DNA of 64,000 nucleotides from Pseudomonas brassicacearum (GTDB lineage Bacteria; Pseudomonadota; Gammaproteobacteria; Pseudomonadales; Pseudomonadaceae): positions 3,003,430 to 3,067,429 of the forward strand of contig NZ_CP007410.1 in the NCBI RefSeq assembly GCF_000585995.1. Direction: 5' to 3'. Both the position numbers and the translations under genes were made by a program. How positions within the stretch are numbered: position 1 is the stretch's first letter; each line of letters opens with the position of its first letter. A model generated the notes under the pieces. That model was given only the letters and a program-made list of their open reading frames with translations. It was not told the DNA's origin and did not search any database. This document shows positions 16,809 to 26,300 of the stretch, piece by piece.

Positions 16809-17639
16809 TTATTTCACGGCGCCGAAGGACAAACCGCGCACCAGCTGTTTCTGGCTGATCCAGCCAAAAATCAGGATCGGCGCGCAGGCCAGGGTCGAGA
16901 CGGCGGACAACTTGGCCCAGAACAAACCTTCGGGGCTGGAGTAGGACGCGATCAGTGCCGTCAATGGCGCGGCTTTGGACGAGGTGAGGTTCAGTGACCA
17001 GAAGGCCTCGTTCCAGCACAGGATCAGCGACAACAGTACGGTAGAGGCCAGGCCACCCTTGGCGATTGGCAGTAGGACGCGAACCATCTCCTGCCACAGC
17101 GTGGCGCCATCCAGGCGCGCGGCTTCGAGGATGTCGCGAGGAATGTCCTTGAAGTAGGTGTAAATCATCCAGACCACGATCGGCAGGTTGATCAACGTGT
17201 AGATGATGATCAGCGCAATCCGTGTATCCAGCAGGCCAAAGCTCTTGGCCAGCAGGTAGATCGGCATCAGCACGCCCACTGGCGGCAACATCTTGGTGGA
17301 GAGCATCCACAGCAACGTGCCTTTGGTGCGCTGGGTTTCATAGAACGCCATGGAGTAGGCCGCCGGCACCGCAATCAGCAGGCAAAGGGCGGTGGCGCTG
17401 AAGGAAATCACCACCGAGTTCCAGGCGAAGCTGAAGTAATTGCTGCGCTCGTTGATGTGCAGGTAGTTCTCCAGCGTCGGCGTGAAGATGAACTGCGGCG
17501 GCGTGGCGAACGCGTCGATTTCGGTCTTGAAGCTGGTCAGCACCATCCAGAAGATCGGGAAAAAGATCAGGATCGCGATGGCCCAGGCCAGCGTGCCCAG
17601 CAGCAGGCTTTGCAGGCGACGGGATTGTTGAAGAGTCAT
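16809..17639 (-). CDS. mtlG: Polyol ABC transporter permease MtlG
   Basis: A 276-residue inner-membrane permease with about six helices and the EAA loop EAARLDGATLWQEMVRVLLP (near residue 190), which docks on MtlK. The ATG at 17639 is used; an in-frame start at 17678 would overlap the end of mtlF by 29 bases. As chosen, the gap to the mtlF stop is 10 bases. Confidence 0.93.
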   Translation of the reverse strand: MTLQQSRRLQSLLLGTLAWAIAILIFFPIFWMVLTSFKTEIDAFATPPQFIFTPTLENYLHINERSNYFSFAWNSVVISFSATALCLLIAVPAAYSMAFYETQRTKGTLLWMLSTKMLPPVGVLMPIYLLAKSFGLLDTRIALIIIYTLINLPIVVWMIYTYFKDIPRDILEAARLDGATLWQEMVRVLLPIAKGGLASTVLLSLILCWNEAFWSLNLTSSKAAPLTALIASYSSPEGLFWAKLSAVSTLACAPILIFGWISQKQLVRGLSFGAVK

Positions 17640-17649
17640 GGCGACGGCC

Positions 17650-18582
17650 TCAGTTCTTGTCAGTGAGGTTTTTGCCAATCATCCGGACCAGGATGATGGC
17701 GGCGATGTTGGCGATGACCACGGCAATCAGGCCACCGGCCGAAGCCATGCCGACGTCGAACTGCACCAGTGCCTGGTTGTAGATCAGGTAGGCCAGGTTG
17801 GTGGAGGCGTAGCCAGGGCCACCGTTGGTGGTGGTAAAAATCTCGGCGAACACCGACAGCAGGAAAATCGTCTCGATCATCAGTACCACGGCAATCGGGC
17901 GAGCCAGGTGCGGCAGGGTCAGGTGCCAGAAAATCGCGATGGGACCGGCTCCGTCCAGGCGCGCGGCTTCCTTCTGTTCCTGGTCGAGGGACTGCATGGC
18001 GGTCATCAGGATCAGGATCGCAAAGGGCAGCCATTGCCAGCTCACGATGATGATGATCGACAGCAGCGGGTAGTGGGCCAGCCAATCCACCGGCTGCGCG
18101 CCGAACAATTTCCACACCGAGGCGAGGATCCCCGAGACCGGGTGGAAAATCAGGTTCTTCCAGATCAGCGCGCCCACGGTGGGCATGATGAAAAAGGGCG
18201 AAATCAGCAGCACCCGTACGATGCCGCGTCCAAAGAACTCGCTGGCCTCCAGCAGGGCACTGATCAATACGCCGAGCACGATACTGATCAGCAACACGCT
18301 GCCCACCAGCAGCAGGGTGTTGGTGGCGCCGGGCATGAAGCCCGAATCGGTCAGGAAGTAAGTGAAGTTCTCCAGCCCCACGAATTCGTTTTCGCCGGGG
18401 TAGAGCAGGTTGTAGCGGATCATCGAGAAATAGACGGTCATGCCCAGCGGCACGATCATCCACAACAGCAACAAGGCGACCGAAGGGCTGACCAGGAACC
18501 AGCCGGGGTTCGCCAGACGGACCTTGCGGGTCGGAGGGGCAATCTCGAGGGGGGCTTTGGCGGTTGTCGTTGAACTATTCAT
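17650..18582 (-). CDS. mtlF: Polyol ABC transporter permease MtlF
   Basis: A 310-residue MalF-type permease with six predicted helices and the EAA loop KEAARLDGAGPIAIFWHLTL. The start is ATG 18582 (MNSSTTTAK). The frame stays open to 18711, but the extra 43 residues are a translation of the REP pair and are rejected. The Shine-Dalgarno is weak. Confidence 0.93.
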   Translation of the reverse strand: MNSSTTTAKAPLEIAPPTRKVRLANPGWFLVSPSVALLLLWMIVPLGMTVYFSMIRYNLLYPGENEFVGLENFTYFLTDSGFMPGATNTLLLVGSVLLISIVLGVLISALLEASEFFGRGIVRVLLISPFFIMPTVGALIWKNLIFHPVSGILASVWKLFGAQPVDWLAHYPLLSIIIIVSWQWLPFAILILMTAMQSLDQEQKEAARLDGAGPIAIFWHLTLPHLARPIAVVLMIETIFLLSVFAEIFTTTNGGPGYASTNLAYLIYNQALVQFDVGMASAGGLIAVVIANIAAIILVRMIGKNLTDKN

Positions 18583-18620
18583 GGCATTGAACCGATTTTG
18601 TGCAGGCCTACAAAAATCCC

Positions 18621-18710
18621 CTGTGGGAGCGGGCTTGCTCGCGAATAGGGCAGCACATCCAACATCAATGTGACTGATAGATCGCTTTCGCGAGCAAGCC
18701 CGCTCCCACA
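18621..18710. repeat. REP inverted pair, family A, between mtlE and mtlF
   Basis: CTGTGGGAGCGGGCTTGCTC and its inverted partner GCGAGCAAGCCCGCTCCCAC face each other about 35 bases apart. The pair starts 22 bases after the mtlE stop. In binding-protein transport operons such hairpins protect the upstream message and allow the binding protein to be made in excess over the permeases. Confidence 0.85.
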
Positions 18711-18732
18711 AAAGGCGGAGCGGCGGCGCGGG

Positions 18733-20043
18733 TTACTTGGGATACCCAGCGCGTTTCATCTCGCGTTCGGTGGTGGACTGCGCGGCGGTCAACGCCTGGT
18801 CCACAGTCTGCTGGCCGGTCAGCGCGCCCGAAAAGAATTTGCCCACCTGGGTGCCGATGGCCTGGAACTCGGGAATCGTCACCAACTGGATGCCGACGTA
18901 GGGCACTGGTTTGAGGGTTGGTGCTTTCGGGTCGGCGACTTTCAACGACTCCAGGGTCACCTTGGCAAACGGCGCGGCCTTCATGTAGTCGTCGCTGTAG
19001 GTCGAGGTGCGTGTGCCTGGCGGTACGTTGGCGATGCCGTCGGTCTTGGCGACCAATTGACCGTACTCCTTGGATGTCGCCCACGTGGTAAAGACCGTGG
19101 CCGCGTCCTTGGCTTTGGAGCTGGTCGGGATGGCCAGCGACCAGGAGTACATCCACGAGGTGCCCTTGTCGGTTTTTTCGTGGGGGGCGAAGGTGAATCC
19201 AACGTGATCGGCCACCTTGCTCTGGGTCTTGTCGGTCACGAACGAGCCGGCGACGCTGGCATCGACCCAGATCGCGCATTTGCCGCTGTTGAACAGCGCC
19301 AGGTTTTCGTTGAAACCGTTGCTGGAAGCGCCCGGCGGGCCGGATTTTTTCATGTTGTCGACGTAGAAATTCAGCGCGTCTTTCCACTCGGGCCCATTGA
19401 ATTGCGGCTGCCACTTCTCATCGAACCAGCGTGCGCCATACCCGTTGGCCAGGGTGGTGATCAGCGCCATGTTCTCGCCCCAACCGGCCTTGCCCCGCAG
19501 GCACAGGCCATATTGTTCCTTGGTCTTGTCGGTGAGTTTTTCCGCGAACTCACCGATCTGGGTCCAGGTCGGGTGTTCGGGCATGGTCAGCCCGGCGTCC
19601 TTGAACAGGTCGGTGCGGTAATAGGTGATCGAGCTTTCGGCATAGAACGGCAGGGCGTAAAGCGAGCCCTTGACCGACAGGCCTTCGCGTACGGAGGGGA
19701 ATATATCGTCGAGGGCGTAGCTGGCCGGCAGGTCCTTCATCGGTTCCAGCCAGCCCTTGGCACCCCAGAGTGCGGCTTCGTACATGCCAATGGTCAGCAC
19801 GTCGAACTGCCCACCCTGGGTGGCAATGTCGGTGGTCAGGCGTTGACGCAGTACGTTTTCTTCGAGCACCACCCAGTTCAGCTTGATGTCCGGGTGCTCG
19901 GCCTCGAAGGTTTTCGAGAGCTTTTGCATACGGATCATGTCGCTGTTGTTGACGGTGGCAATAGTGAGGGTCTGTGCGCCGAAACTGACGCTGCTGAGGG
20001 TCATGCAGGTGGAGACAAGCAGAGCTTTTACCGAAGGTTTCAT
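18733..20043 (-). CDS. mtlE: Polyol ABC transporter substrate-binding protein MtlE
   Basis: A 436-residue periplasmic binding protein of the CUT1 family with a signal peptide (MKPSVKALLVSTCMTLSSVSFG, cleavage about residue 22). It binds mannitol, arabitol and glucitol and delivers them to MtlFGK. Landmarks are YALPFYAESSITYYRTDLF and GKCAIWVDASVAGSFV. AAGGAG lies 7 bases before the ATG. It is the first gene of the operon, with an AraC-type direct repeat and a possible Hfq/Crc motif upstream. Confidence 0.95.
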   Translation of the reverse strand: MKPSVKALLVSTCMTLSSVSFGAQTLTIATVNNSDMIRMQKLSKTFEAEHPDIKLNWVVLEENVLRQRLTTDIATQGGQFDVLTIGMYEAALWGAKGWLEPMKDLPASYALDDIFPSVREGLSVKGSLYALPFYAESSITYYRTDLFKDAGLTMPEHPTWTQIGEFAEKLTDKTKEQYGLCLRGKAGWGENMALITTLANGYGARWFDEKWQPQFNGPEWKDALNFYVDNMKKSGPPGASSNGFNENLALFNSGKCAIWVDASVAGSFVTDKTQSKVADHVGFTFAPHEKTDKGTSWMYSWSLAIPTSSKAKDAATVFTTWATSKEYGQLVAKTDGIANVPPGTRTSTYSDDYMKAAPFAKVTLESLKVADPKAPTLKPVPYVGIQLVTIPEFQAIGTQVGKFFSGALTGQQTVDQALTAAQSTTEREMKRAGYPK

Positions 20044-20085
20044 CGCGCACTCCTTTTCCGCGCCCAGAAGGCTGCAGAAGGACAG

Positions 20086-20093
20086 TTATTGTT
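20086..20093 (-). promoter_or_regulatory. AANAANAA (Hfq/Crc-type) motif in the mtlE leader
   Basis: AACAATAA on the minus strand, about 43 bases before the mtlE start codon. Such A-rich motifs are targets of Hfq with Crc in catabolite repression in pseudomonads. It is somewhat far from the start codon, so support is moderate. Confidence 0.35.
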
Positions 20094-20168
20094 TTTGTGT
20101 CTTCCGGATGAAGGGAAGAATGTGCGCTGATTACAGCCCTCTATGGACGGCGTGACAAATCATCCGTC

Positions 20169-20198
20169 GCACTTATGCTGATACTTTTTTGCACTGAT
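20169..20198 (-). promoter_or_regulatory. Direct repeat, probable MtlR operator
   Basis: GCACT occurs at 20169 and 20191 and CTGAT at 20178 and 20194. The repeats of a roughly 12-base unit are spaced 22 and 16 bases, close to the helical spacing of AraC-family half-sites. It is 125-155 bases upstream of mtlE, near the gene for the AraC-type regulator MtlR. Confidence 0.4.
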
Positions 20199-20222
20199 GA
20201 AAGTTTCTGGCGGGGAATTCAT

Positions 20223-20350
20223 CTGTGGCGAGGGGATTTATCCCCGCTGGGGCGCGAAGCGGCCCCCCTGGGGTTTTCTGATCCGCCTCCATGATAGATA
20301 CATTTTTGGGGCCGCTTCGCAGCCCAGCGGGGATAAATCCCCTCGCCACA
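20223..20350. repeat. REP inverted pair, family B, between mtlR and mtlE
   Basis: CTGTGGCGAGGGGATTTATC and its inverted copy GGATAAATCCCCTCGCCACA enclose an inner GGCGCGAAGCGGCC / GGCCGCTTCGCAGCC pair. It lies just past the mtlR stop and upstream of the mtlE promoter region. Confidence 0.85.
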
Positions 20351-20367
20351 AGGGATCGTGCAAGGTG

Positions 20368-21273
20368 TCAGCCCTGGTTCTGCTCGGTCAACCGCTGCAC
20401 CGCCAGCCGCCGATAGTGGGACGGGGTCATGCCCTTGAGCTGCTGGAAGCGCCGGTTGAAATTGGAAATGTTGTTAAACCCCGACTCGAAGCACACGTCC
20501 GTCACCGGTTTATCACCATCGGCCAGTAACTCGCAGGATTTACTGATGCGCAGCCGATTGACGAATTCGATGAAGCACCGGCCGGTGGCTTGTTTGAAGA
20601 CGCGGCTGAAGTACGTGGGTTTCATGCCCAAGTGCTCGGCGACCTCTTCCAGGGACAGTTCCCGGGCGTAGTGGGCGAAAATGTAGTCCACCGCCCGGTT
20701 TGTGCGGTCGATGCTGTGCTCGTCCGCCGCTTGTGGGGCCGTAGCACCGGAGAGCAATTGGTAGTCATCCGTGGCGGCCAGCAGCTCCATCAGGATGAAA
20801 AAATGCCCCAGACGGCTCATGCCCTGGGAATCGGCGATACGCTGCATCAGGATCATGGCCTGGCGGATGGTGCGTGTGCAGCGAAACTCGATACCGTACT
20901 GGGCCCGCTCAAGCAGCGGCGCAACAGTCTTGAGCTCGGCAAACACCTGGTGGCCGCTTTCGAACAACTCGTCGGTGAAATTCACCAGCATGTCGCGCTT
21001 GGGCACCACTTCATCCTCGGCCACTTGGCTGATCCAGTTGTGGGGCAGGTTGGGGCCGGTGAGGAACAGCGACTGCGGATAGAAGTTGCCGATGTAATCG
21101 CCAATGAACACCTTGCCGGAGCTGGCGACGATCAGGTGCAGCTCGTATTCCTTGTGGAAATGCCAGCGCACCAGCGGGCAGGGGAAACCGTGCTGGCGAT
21201 AGATGATGGACAGCCCGTTGTGGTCGTCCATCAACTCGTAGGAGGGGTCGGTGACTCTGGCTGTTCGGGTCAT
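20368..21273 (-). CDS. mtlR: AraC-family activator MtlR
   Basis: A 301-residue regulator. The N-terminal cupin-like sensor (residues about 15-170) contains WHFHKEYELHLI. The C-terminal double HTH (about 195-295) contains LSLEEVAEHLGMKPTYFSRVFKQ and PVTDVCFESGFNNISNFNRRF. In P. fluorescens the orthologue activates mtlE on growth with polyols. It is on the same strand as, and upstream of, the structural operon, separated by the REP pair, so it is probably transcribed on its own. Confidence 0.93.
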   Translation of the reverse strand: MTRTARVTDPSYELMDDHNGLSIIYRQHGFPCPLVRWHFHKEYELHLIVASSGKVFIGDYIGNFYPQSLFLTGPNLPHNWISQVAEDEVVPKRDMLVNFTDELFESGHQVFAELKTVAPLLERAQYGIEFRCTRTIRQAMILMQRIADSQGMSRLGHFFILMELLAATDDYQLLSGATAPQAADEHSIDRTNRAVDYIFAHYARELSLEEVAEHLGMKPTYFSRVFKQATGRCFIEFVNRLRISKSCELLADGDKPVTDVCFESGFNNISNFNRRFQQLKGMTPSHYRRLAVQRLTEQNQG

Positions 21274-21363
21274 GTGCCTGGCACTTTTGTTGTTATCGCC
21301 ACTGATAATGCCCCCTTCGCCGCACCGGTGCCACCCCGGAGACGATGTGGGGGCGGGCGTCGG

Positions 21364-22656
21364 CTAGACGTTGCGGTTTTTTTCTTCAATCCACTGGGAC
21401 ATGTATTGGGTGCTCTTGTGCTGGTGGTGACGCAGCATGCTGCCAGTGAAGTTGTCCCGGCGTCGTTCTGCAAGTTCGGCACGACAGGCCGTGATGCTTT
21501 CAATCAGCGCTGGGCCATGTACCTGTCGCTGGTAACGGCTCGCCAGCAGGGTCAGGCCGGCGTTCTGGGCCTGGGCCCAACGCGCCGGGTCGCTATACAG
21601 CTGCACCGCCGCGTGGGCAATGCTTTCGGCGCTTTGGGCGATCGATCCGGACCAAGGCAGCTCACCGTGCATGGCTTCGGCGCCGATGGGCGTGGTGACG
21701 TTGGGCGTGCCACAGAGCATGGCCTCGATCAGTTTGCCCTTGATACCGGCACCGAAGCGTAGCGGTGCCAGGCAGATTCGGGCCGCCGACATGACCTGCA
21801 AGGCGTCTTCGGCCCAGTTCATGATGTGGAACCCTTGGGCCGGATTGTGCAGCGCGGCCGCCTTGGGCGGAGTGTAGGAACCGTATAGATGCAATTGCGC
21901 ACCGGGCAGTTGCTGGCGGATCAGCGGCCAGACGGCGTTTTTCATCCAGAGCACGGCGTCCCAGTTCGGCGCATGTCGGAAATTGCCGATGCTCAGGAAG
22001 TGCGCCCGGTCCTCGAACGGCACGAAGGGTTCGTTCGGCAGGTCCAGCATCAACGGGCACCAGTGCAGCAGGCTGCGGGGCAGTTTGAAATGGTCCACCA
22101 GCAGTTCGATTTCAACCTCGGACACCATCAGGTTGAGGTCGCAGCGGTACAAGGCGGCGATTTCCCGCTGGGCCAAGTCGGTGCTGGCCATCAACTCGAA
22201 CTCTTCACGCAGGGCCGGGGCGAAAAGGTCGCTGAAATCCTGGGAAACGTCATCGGCCTTCAAGCGTTCTTTCAGGCGCTGATGGCGGGCGTGGCGCAGG
22301 CATTGCAGGTCGGACGTCTCCAGCACGCGCAGGGCGTCGGGGCAGTGTTTCTCGACTCGCCAGCCAAATTGTTCTTCCATCATGAACTGGTCGAACAACA
22401 CGATATCCGGGGCCAGCTCGCGGATGAACCCATCGAAACTGTTGCTGTTGAGTTCGATCGGCACTTCGCGGATGCCCAATGCGAGCAGGTCGGCGCGGTT
22501 TTCACCTGGGCGTGCAGGGCTGCTGAACGTGATGTCCCAGCCTTGCCCGAGAAACGCTTCCAGGAGCTGCATGACGTGTCCGCCGGCAGCCGATGAGCGC
22601 GGCTCGGGCCAGACATAGCCGATAACCAGGACCTTGGTGGCGGTGGGATGACGCAT
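21364..22656 (-). CDS. Glycosyltransferase (GT4-like)
   Basis: A 430-residue GT-B fold protein. The N-terminal half has YVWPEPRSSAAGGHVMQLLEAF. The C-terminal donor-binding half has FLSIGNFRHAPNWDAVLWM, a GAGIKGKLIEAMLCGTPNV block and the conserved Glu of the E-x7-E region. There is no signal peptide, so it is cytoplasmic. Donor and acceptor are unknown. AGGGAAAA lies about 8 bases before the ATG. It stands alone between mtlR and the response regulator. Confidence 0.8.
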   Translation of the reverse strand: MRHPTATKVLVIGYVWPEPRSSAAGGHVMQLLEAFLGQGWDITFSSPARPGENRADLLALGIREVPIELNSNSFDGFIRELAPDIVLFDQFMMEEQFGWRVEKHCPDALRVLETSDLQCLRHARHQRLKERLKADDVSQDFSDLFAPALREEFELMASTDLAQREIAALYRCDLNLMVSEVEIELLVDHFKLPRSLLHWCPLMLDLPNEPFVPFEDRAHFLSIGNFRHAPNWDAVLWMKNAVWPLIRQQLPGAQLHLYGSYTPPKAAALHNPAQGFHIMNWAEDALQVMSAARICLAPLRFGAGIKGKLIEAMLCGTPNVTTPIGAEAMHGELPWSGSIAQSAESIAHAAVQLYSDPARWAQAQNAGLTLLASRYQRQVHGPALIESITACRAELAERRRDNFTGSMLRHHQHKSTQYMSQWIEEKNRNV

Positions 22657-22733
22657 GAGCAGGTTTTCCCTAGAGGCGAATCAGGCGCAGTCGGCGCGCG
22701 GGGCGCCGATAGTGACCAACAATCCGCTTCGGC

Positions 22734-23114
22734 TCAAGCAAGAATGCTTTTGACCTTGTCACGCAACTGATCGATGGAGAACGGCTTGCCGATCACCGCC
22801 ATGCCCTCAGGCACATCGATGCTTTCGGCATAACCACTGGCAAACAGAATAGCCAGGCCCGGCCGCAAGGATCGGGCCTGTTTCGCCAATTCACGACCGT
22901 CCATTACCGGCAGGCCGACATCCGTCATCATCAGGGCGATGAGTTGCTCGTTATTGCGCAGATAGGCCAGCGCCTGTTCACAACCGTCCGCTTCCAGTAC
23001 CTGGTAATCCAGTTCCTCCAATACGTCGACGATCAACATACGCACAATGTCGTCGTCTTCGACGACCAGAATGGTGGGTTGAGTGGCGGGAGCGGGGGTG
23101 GACATAGTTGGCAT
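22734..23114 (-). CDS. Single-domain response regulator
   Basis: A 126-residue receiver domain with no output domain. The acidic pocket is VVEDDDI, the phosphoacceptor Asp is in MMTDVGLPVMDG, and the conserved Lys is in VIGKPFS. It is divergent from the large hybrid kinase at 23361, so the two may be a pair. The start is ATG 23114 or 23105; the long upstream frame to 23390 is not used. Confidence 0.85.
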   Translation of the reverse strand: MPTMSTPAPATQPTILVVEDDDIVRMLIVDVLEELDYQVLEADGCEQALAYLRNNEQLIALMMTDVGLPVMDGRELAKQARSLRPGLAILFASGYAESIDVPEGMAVIGKPFSIDQLRDKVKSILA

Positions 23115-23360
23115 TCTCGAAAGATGGGGCGGGAAGGGCGTGAAAAAAGGTCTTATGCATGAGTAAGTAGCGAGGCGGTACAAGTTCCCCAAGTTGTACA
23201 AGAAAGGATCTATAGTACAAGAGCTGACAAGGATAGTCGCTTCCTTGCTACAAGGCAGATCGCCGTAGGATTTGCGTCTTCGTCTCGTCAGAAATGTGGA
23301 TCCAACCGACGTTTTTCGGGCAAACTCCACGGTTTTCAACTGTCCACCAAGGCCTTCTCC

Positions 23361-26300
23361 ATGACTCCTTCGTCTTCGGTTGACGAGCAAAGTTTTCGCA
23401 AACTATTAAGTCGCAACATCAGCCTGCCGCTGGGCATGGGTGCCCTCAGCGCGGTGTTTTTCATCGTGCTGATCACCTATCTGCTGTCGGTGATCCAGTG
23501 GGTCGGGCACACCGATCGGGTGATCAACAATGCCAACGAAGCGCTCAAGCTGAGCGTGGACCTGGAGACCGGCATGCGCGGTTACCTGTTGAGCGGTGAC
23601 GAGCACTTCCTCGACCCCTATGAAGTCGCCAAGCCACGGATCGCGGTCGCGCTGGACACATTGCTGGAATTGACAGCCGACAACCCCGTCCAGACCGACC
23701 GCCTGCATAAGGTGCAAGCGCTCCAGGTGGAGTGGGCGAACTACGCCCAGAGCATGATCGACCTGCAACGCAGCAGCGGCGATTACCGGGGCGCGGTGAA
23801 GGCAGGGCGCGGCAAGCGCCTGACCGACGAAATTCGCAAGACCTTCGAAGACATCGTCGAGACCGAGCAGCAGTTGCGTGCGGCGCGTAACGAAGAGGTC
23901 CGCACCACCACGGTCTGGAGCATTGCCCTGTATCTGTTGTTCGTTGCCGCCGTCAGCGGATTGTTGGCCTATGTCGGTCGCCGCGACCTGCTGACCTTGT
24001 CCAGCAACTACAGCGCAAGCTTGAAGGTCCAGCAGCAGAGCGCCTTGCACCTGGAAAAACAAGCCTGGCTGCGCAATGGCCAGACGCTGTTGGCCGAGCA
24101 AGTCCTGGGACAACTGAGCCTGAACCTGCTGGGCCGCAACATCCTGCAGTTTTGTGCCCAATACATGGGCACTGTCGTGGCCGCGCTGTATGCGCGGGAA
24201 GAAAACGGCGTCCTCAAGCGGGTGGCCACTTATGGCATGTCCCGGGAAGAGGACGAACAGCACCAGCTGATCGTCGCCGGTGAAGGCATCGTGGGCCAGG
24301 CGGTACAGCAGGGGCGTCCGATCCGTCTGGATGATGTGCCCGATGATTACCTGAAAATCAGTTCCGGTTTGGGCCGGGGCTTGCCCAATAGCGTGGTGGT
24401 GGTGCCAACCAGCGACGACGACCGGATCAACGGTGTCATCGAGTTGGGTTTCCTGCGGCCCTTGACCGACCGCGACCTCGAATTGCTGGAGCTGGTGGCC
24501 GGCAACATCGGCACCTCCATTGAAGCGGCCCGTTATCGCCAGCGCTTGCAGGAAGTGCTGGCCGAAACCCAGCAGTTGAACGAAGAACTGCAAGTCCAGC
24601 AGGAAGAGCTCAAGACCGCCAACGAGGAGTTGGAAGAGCAATCGCGCATCCTCAAGGAATCCCAGGCTCACCTGGAAGCCCAGCAACAGGAGCTGGAGCA
24701 GACCAACGAGCAACTGGCCGAACAACGCGACGCCATGGACCAGAAGAACAGCGAGCTGAACCTGGCCCAGATCCAGTTGCAGGAGCGCGCCGAAGAATTG
24801 CAGCGTTCGAGCAAGTACAAGTCCGAGTTCCTGGCCAACATGTCCCATGAGCTGCGTACACCGCTCAACAGTTCGCTGATCCTGTCCAAGTTATTGGCCG
24901 AAAACCCGCAGCAGAACCTCAGCGAGGAACAGGTCAAGTTTGCCGAGTCGATCTACTCGGCCGGTAACGACTTGCTGAATCTGATCAATGACATTCTCGA
25001 CATTTCCAAGGTCGAGGCCGGGAAACTGGAAGTACGTCCGGAAAACACCAGCGTGGCGCGGCTGGTGGAAGGCTTGCGCGATATGTTCAAGCCACTGGCG
25101 GCCGACAAGGGCCTGAGCTTCGAGGCGCAGTTGCTGCCTGACGCACCGTCCATGCTGTACACCGATCGCCAGCGCCTGGAGCAGGTGATCAAGAACCTGT
25201 TGTCCAACGCGGTGAAGTTCACTGAGCAAGGCAGCGTCTCTCTGTCCGTGGCCGGCCAACCGGGTTCGGGCATTGCGTTCATTGTGCGTGACTCCGGCAT
25301 CGGCATCGCCGCCGATCAGCAACAGAGCATCTTCGAGGCGTTCCGCCAGGCCGATGGCACCACCAATCGCCGGTATGGCGGCACCGGTCTGGGTTTGTCG
25401 ATTTCCCGCGACCTGGCCACGTTGCTGGGAGGCTCGATCACCGTCTCCAGCGAACCGGGGCAGGGCAGTGTATTTACGCTGGTCTTGCCTGAGCGTTATA
25501 TCGAGCCAGGACAAACCCCGGCAGCGCCGAGGGTATTCACCCCGACGGCCACCGCGCCCGCGCCAGCCCTCCCAACACCTGCGCCTGCGCCATTGATCGC
25601 CCAGGTGGACACGCCCATCGCCCGATTCGCCGATGATCGGGACAAGGCCCCGTTCGCCACCCGGTGCATCCTGGTGATCGAAGATGAACCCAAGTTTGCG
25701 CGGATCCTCTTCGACCTGGCCCACGAACTCGGTTACCAATGCCTGGTGGCCCACGGCGCCGATGAAGGCTTTGACCTGGCCATGCAACTGAGCCCCGACG
25801 CGATTCTGTTGGACATGCGTCTGCCGGATCACTCCGGGCTGACGGTATTGCAGCGGCTCAAGGAGCGGGCCGATACCCGGCATATCCCGGTGCACGTGAT
25901 TTCCGTCGAGGACCGTGTCGAAGCCGCGATGCACATGGGCGCCGTGGGTTATGCGGTCAAACCGACCACCCGCGAAGAGCTCAAGGACGTGTTCGCTCGC
26001 CTGGAGGCCAAGCTGACCCAGAAGGTCAAGCGGGTGCTGCTGGTGGAAGACGATGACTTGCAGCGCGACAGCATCACCCGGCTGATCGGCGATGACGATA
26101 TCGAGATCACCGCCGTCGGCCTGGCCCAACAAGCCCTGGACCTGCTGCGTACGAATGTCTACGACTGCATGATCATCGACCTCAAGCTGCCGGACATGCT
26201 GGGCAATGACCTGCTCAAGCGCATGTCCACCGAAGAAATCTGTTCATTCCCACCGGTGATTGTCTACACCGGGCGCAACCTGACCCGCGATGAAGAGGCC

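Noticed and set aside
18583..18711. 43-residue N-terminal extension of mtlF
   Set aside because: Translates the REP pair and has no permease similarity; the ATG at 18582 fits the family.
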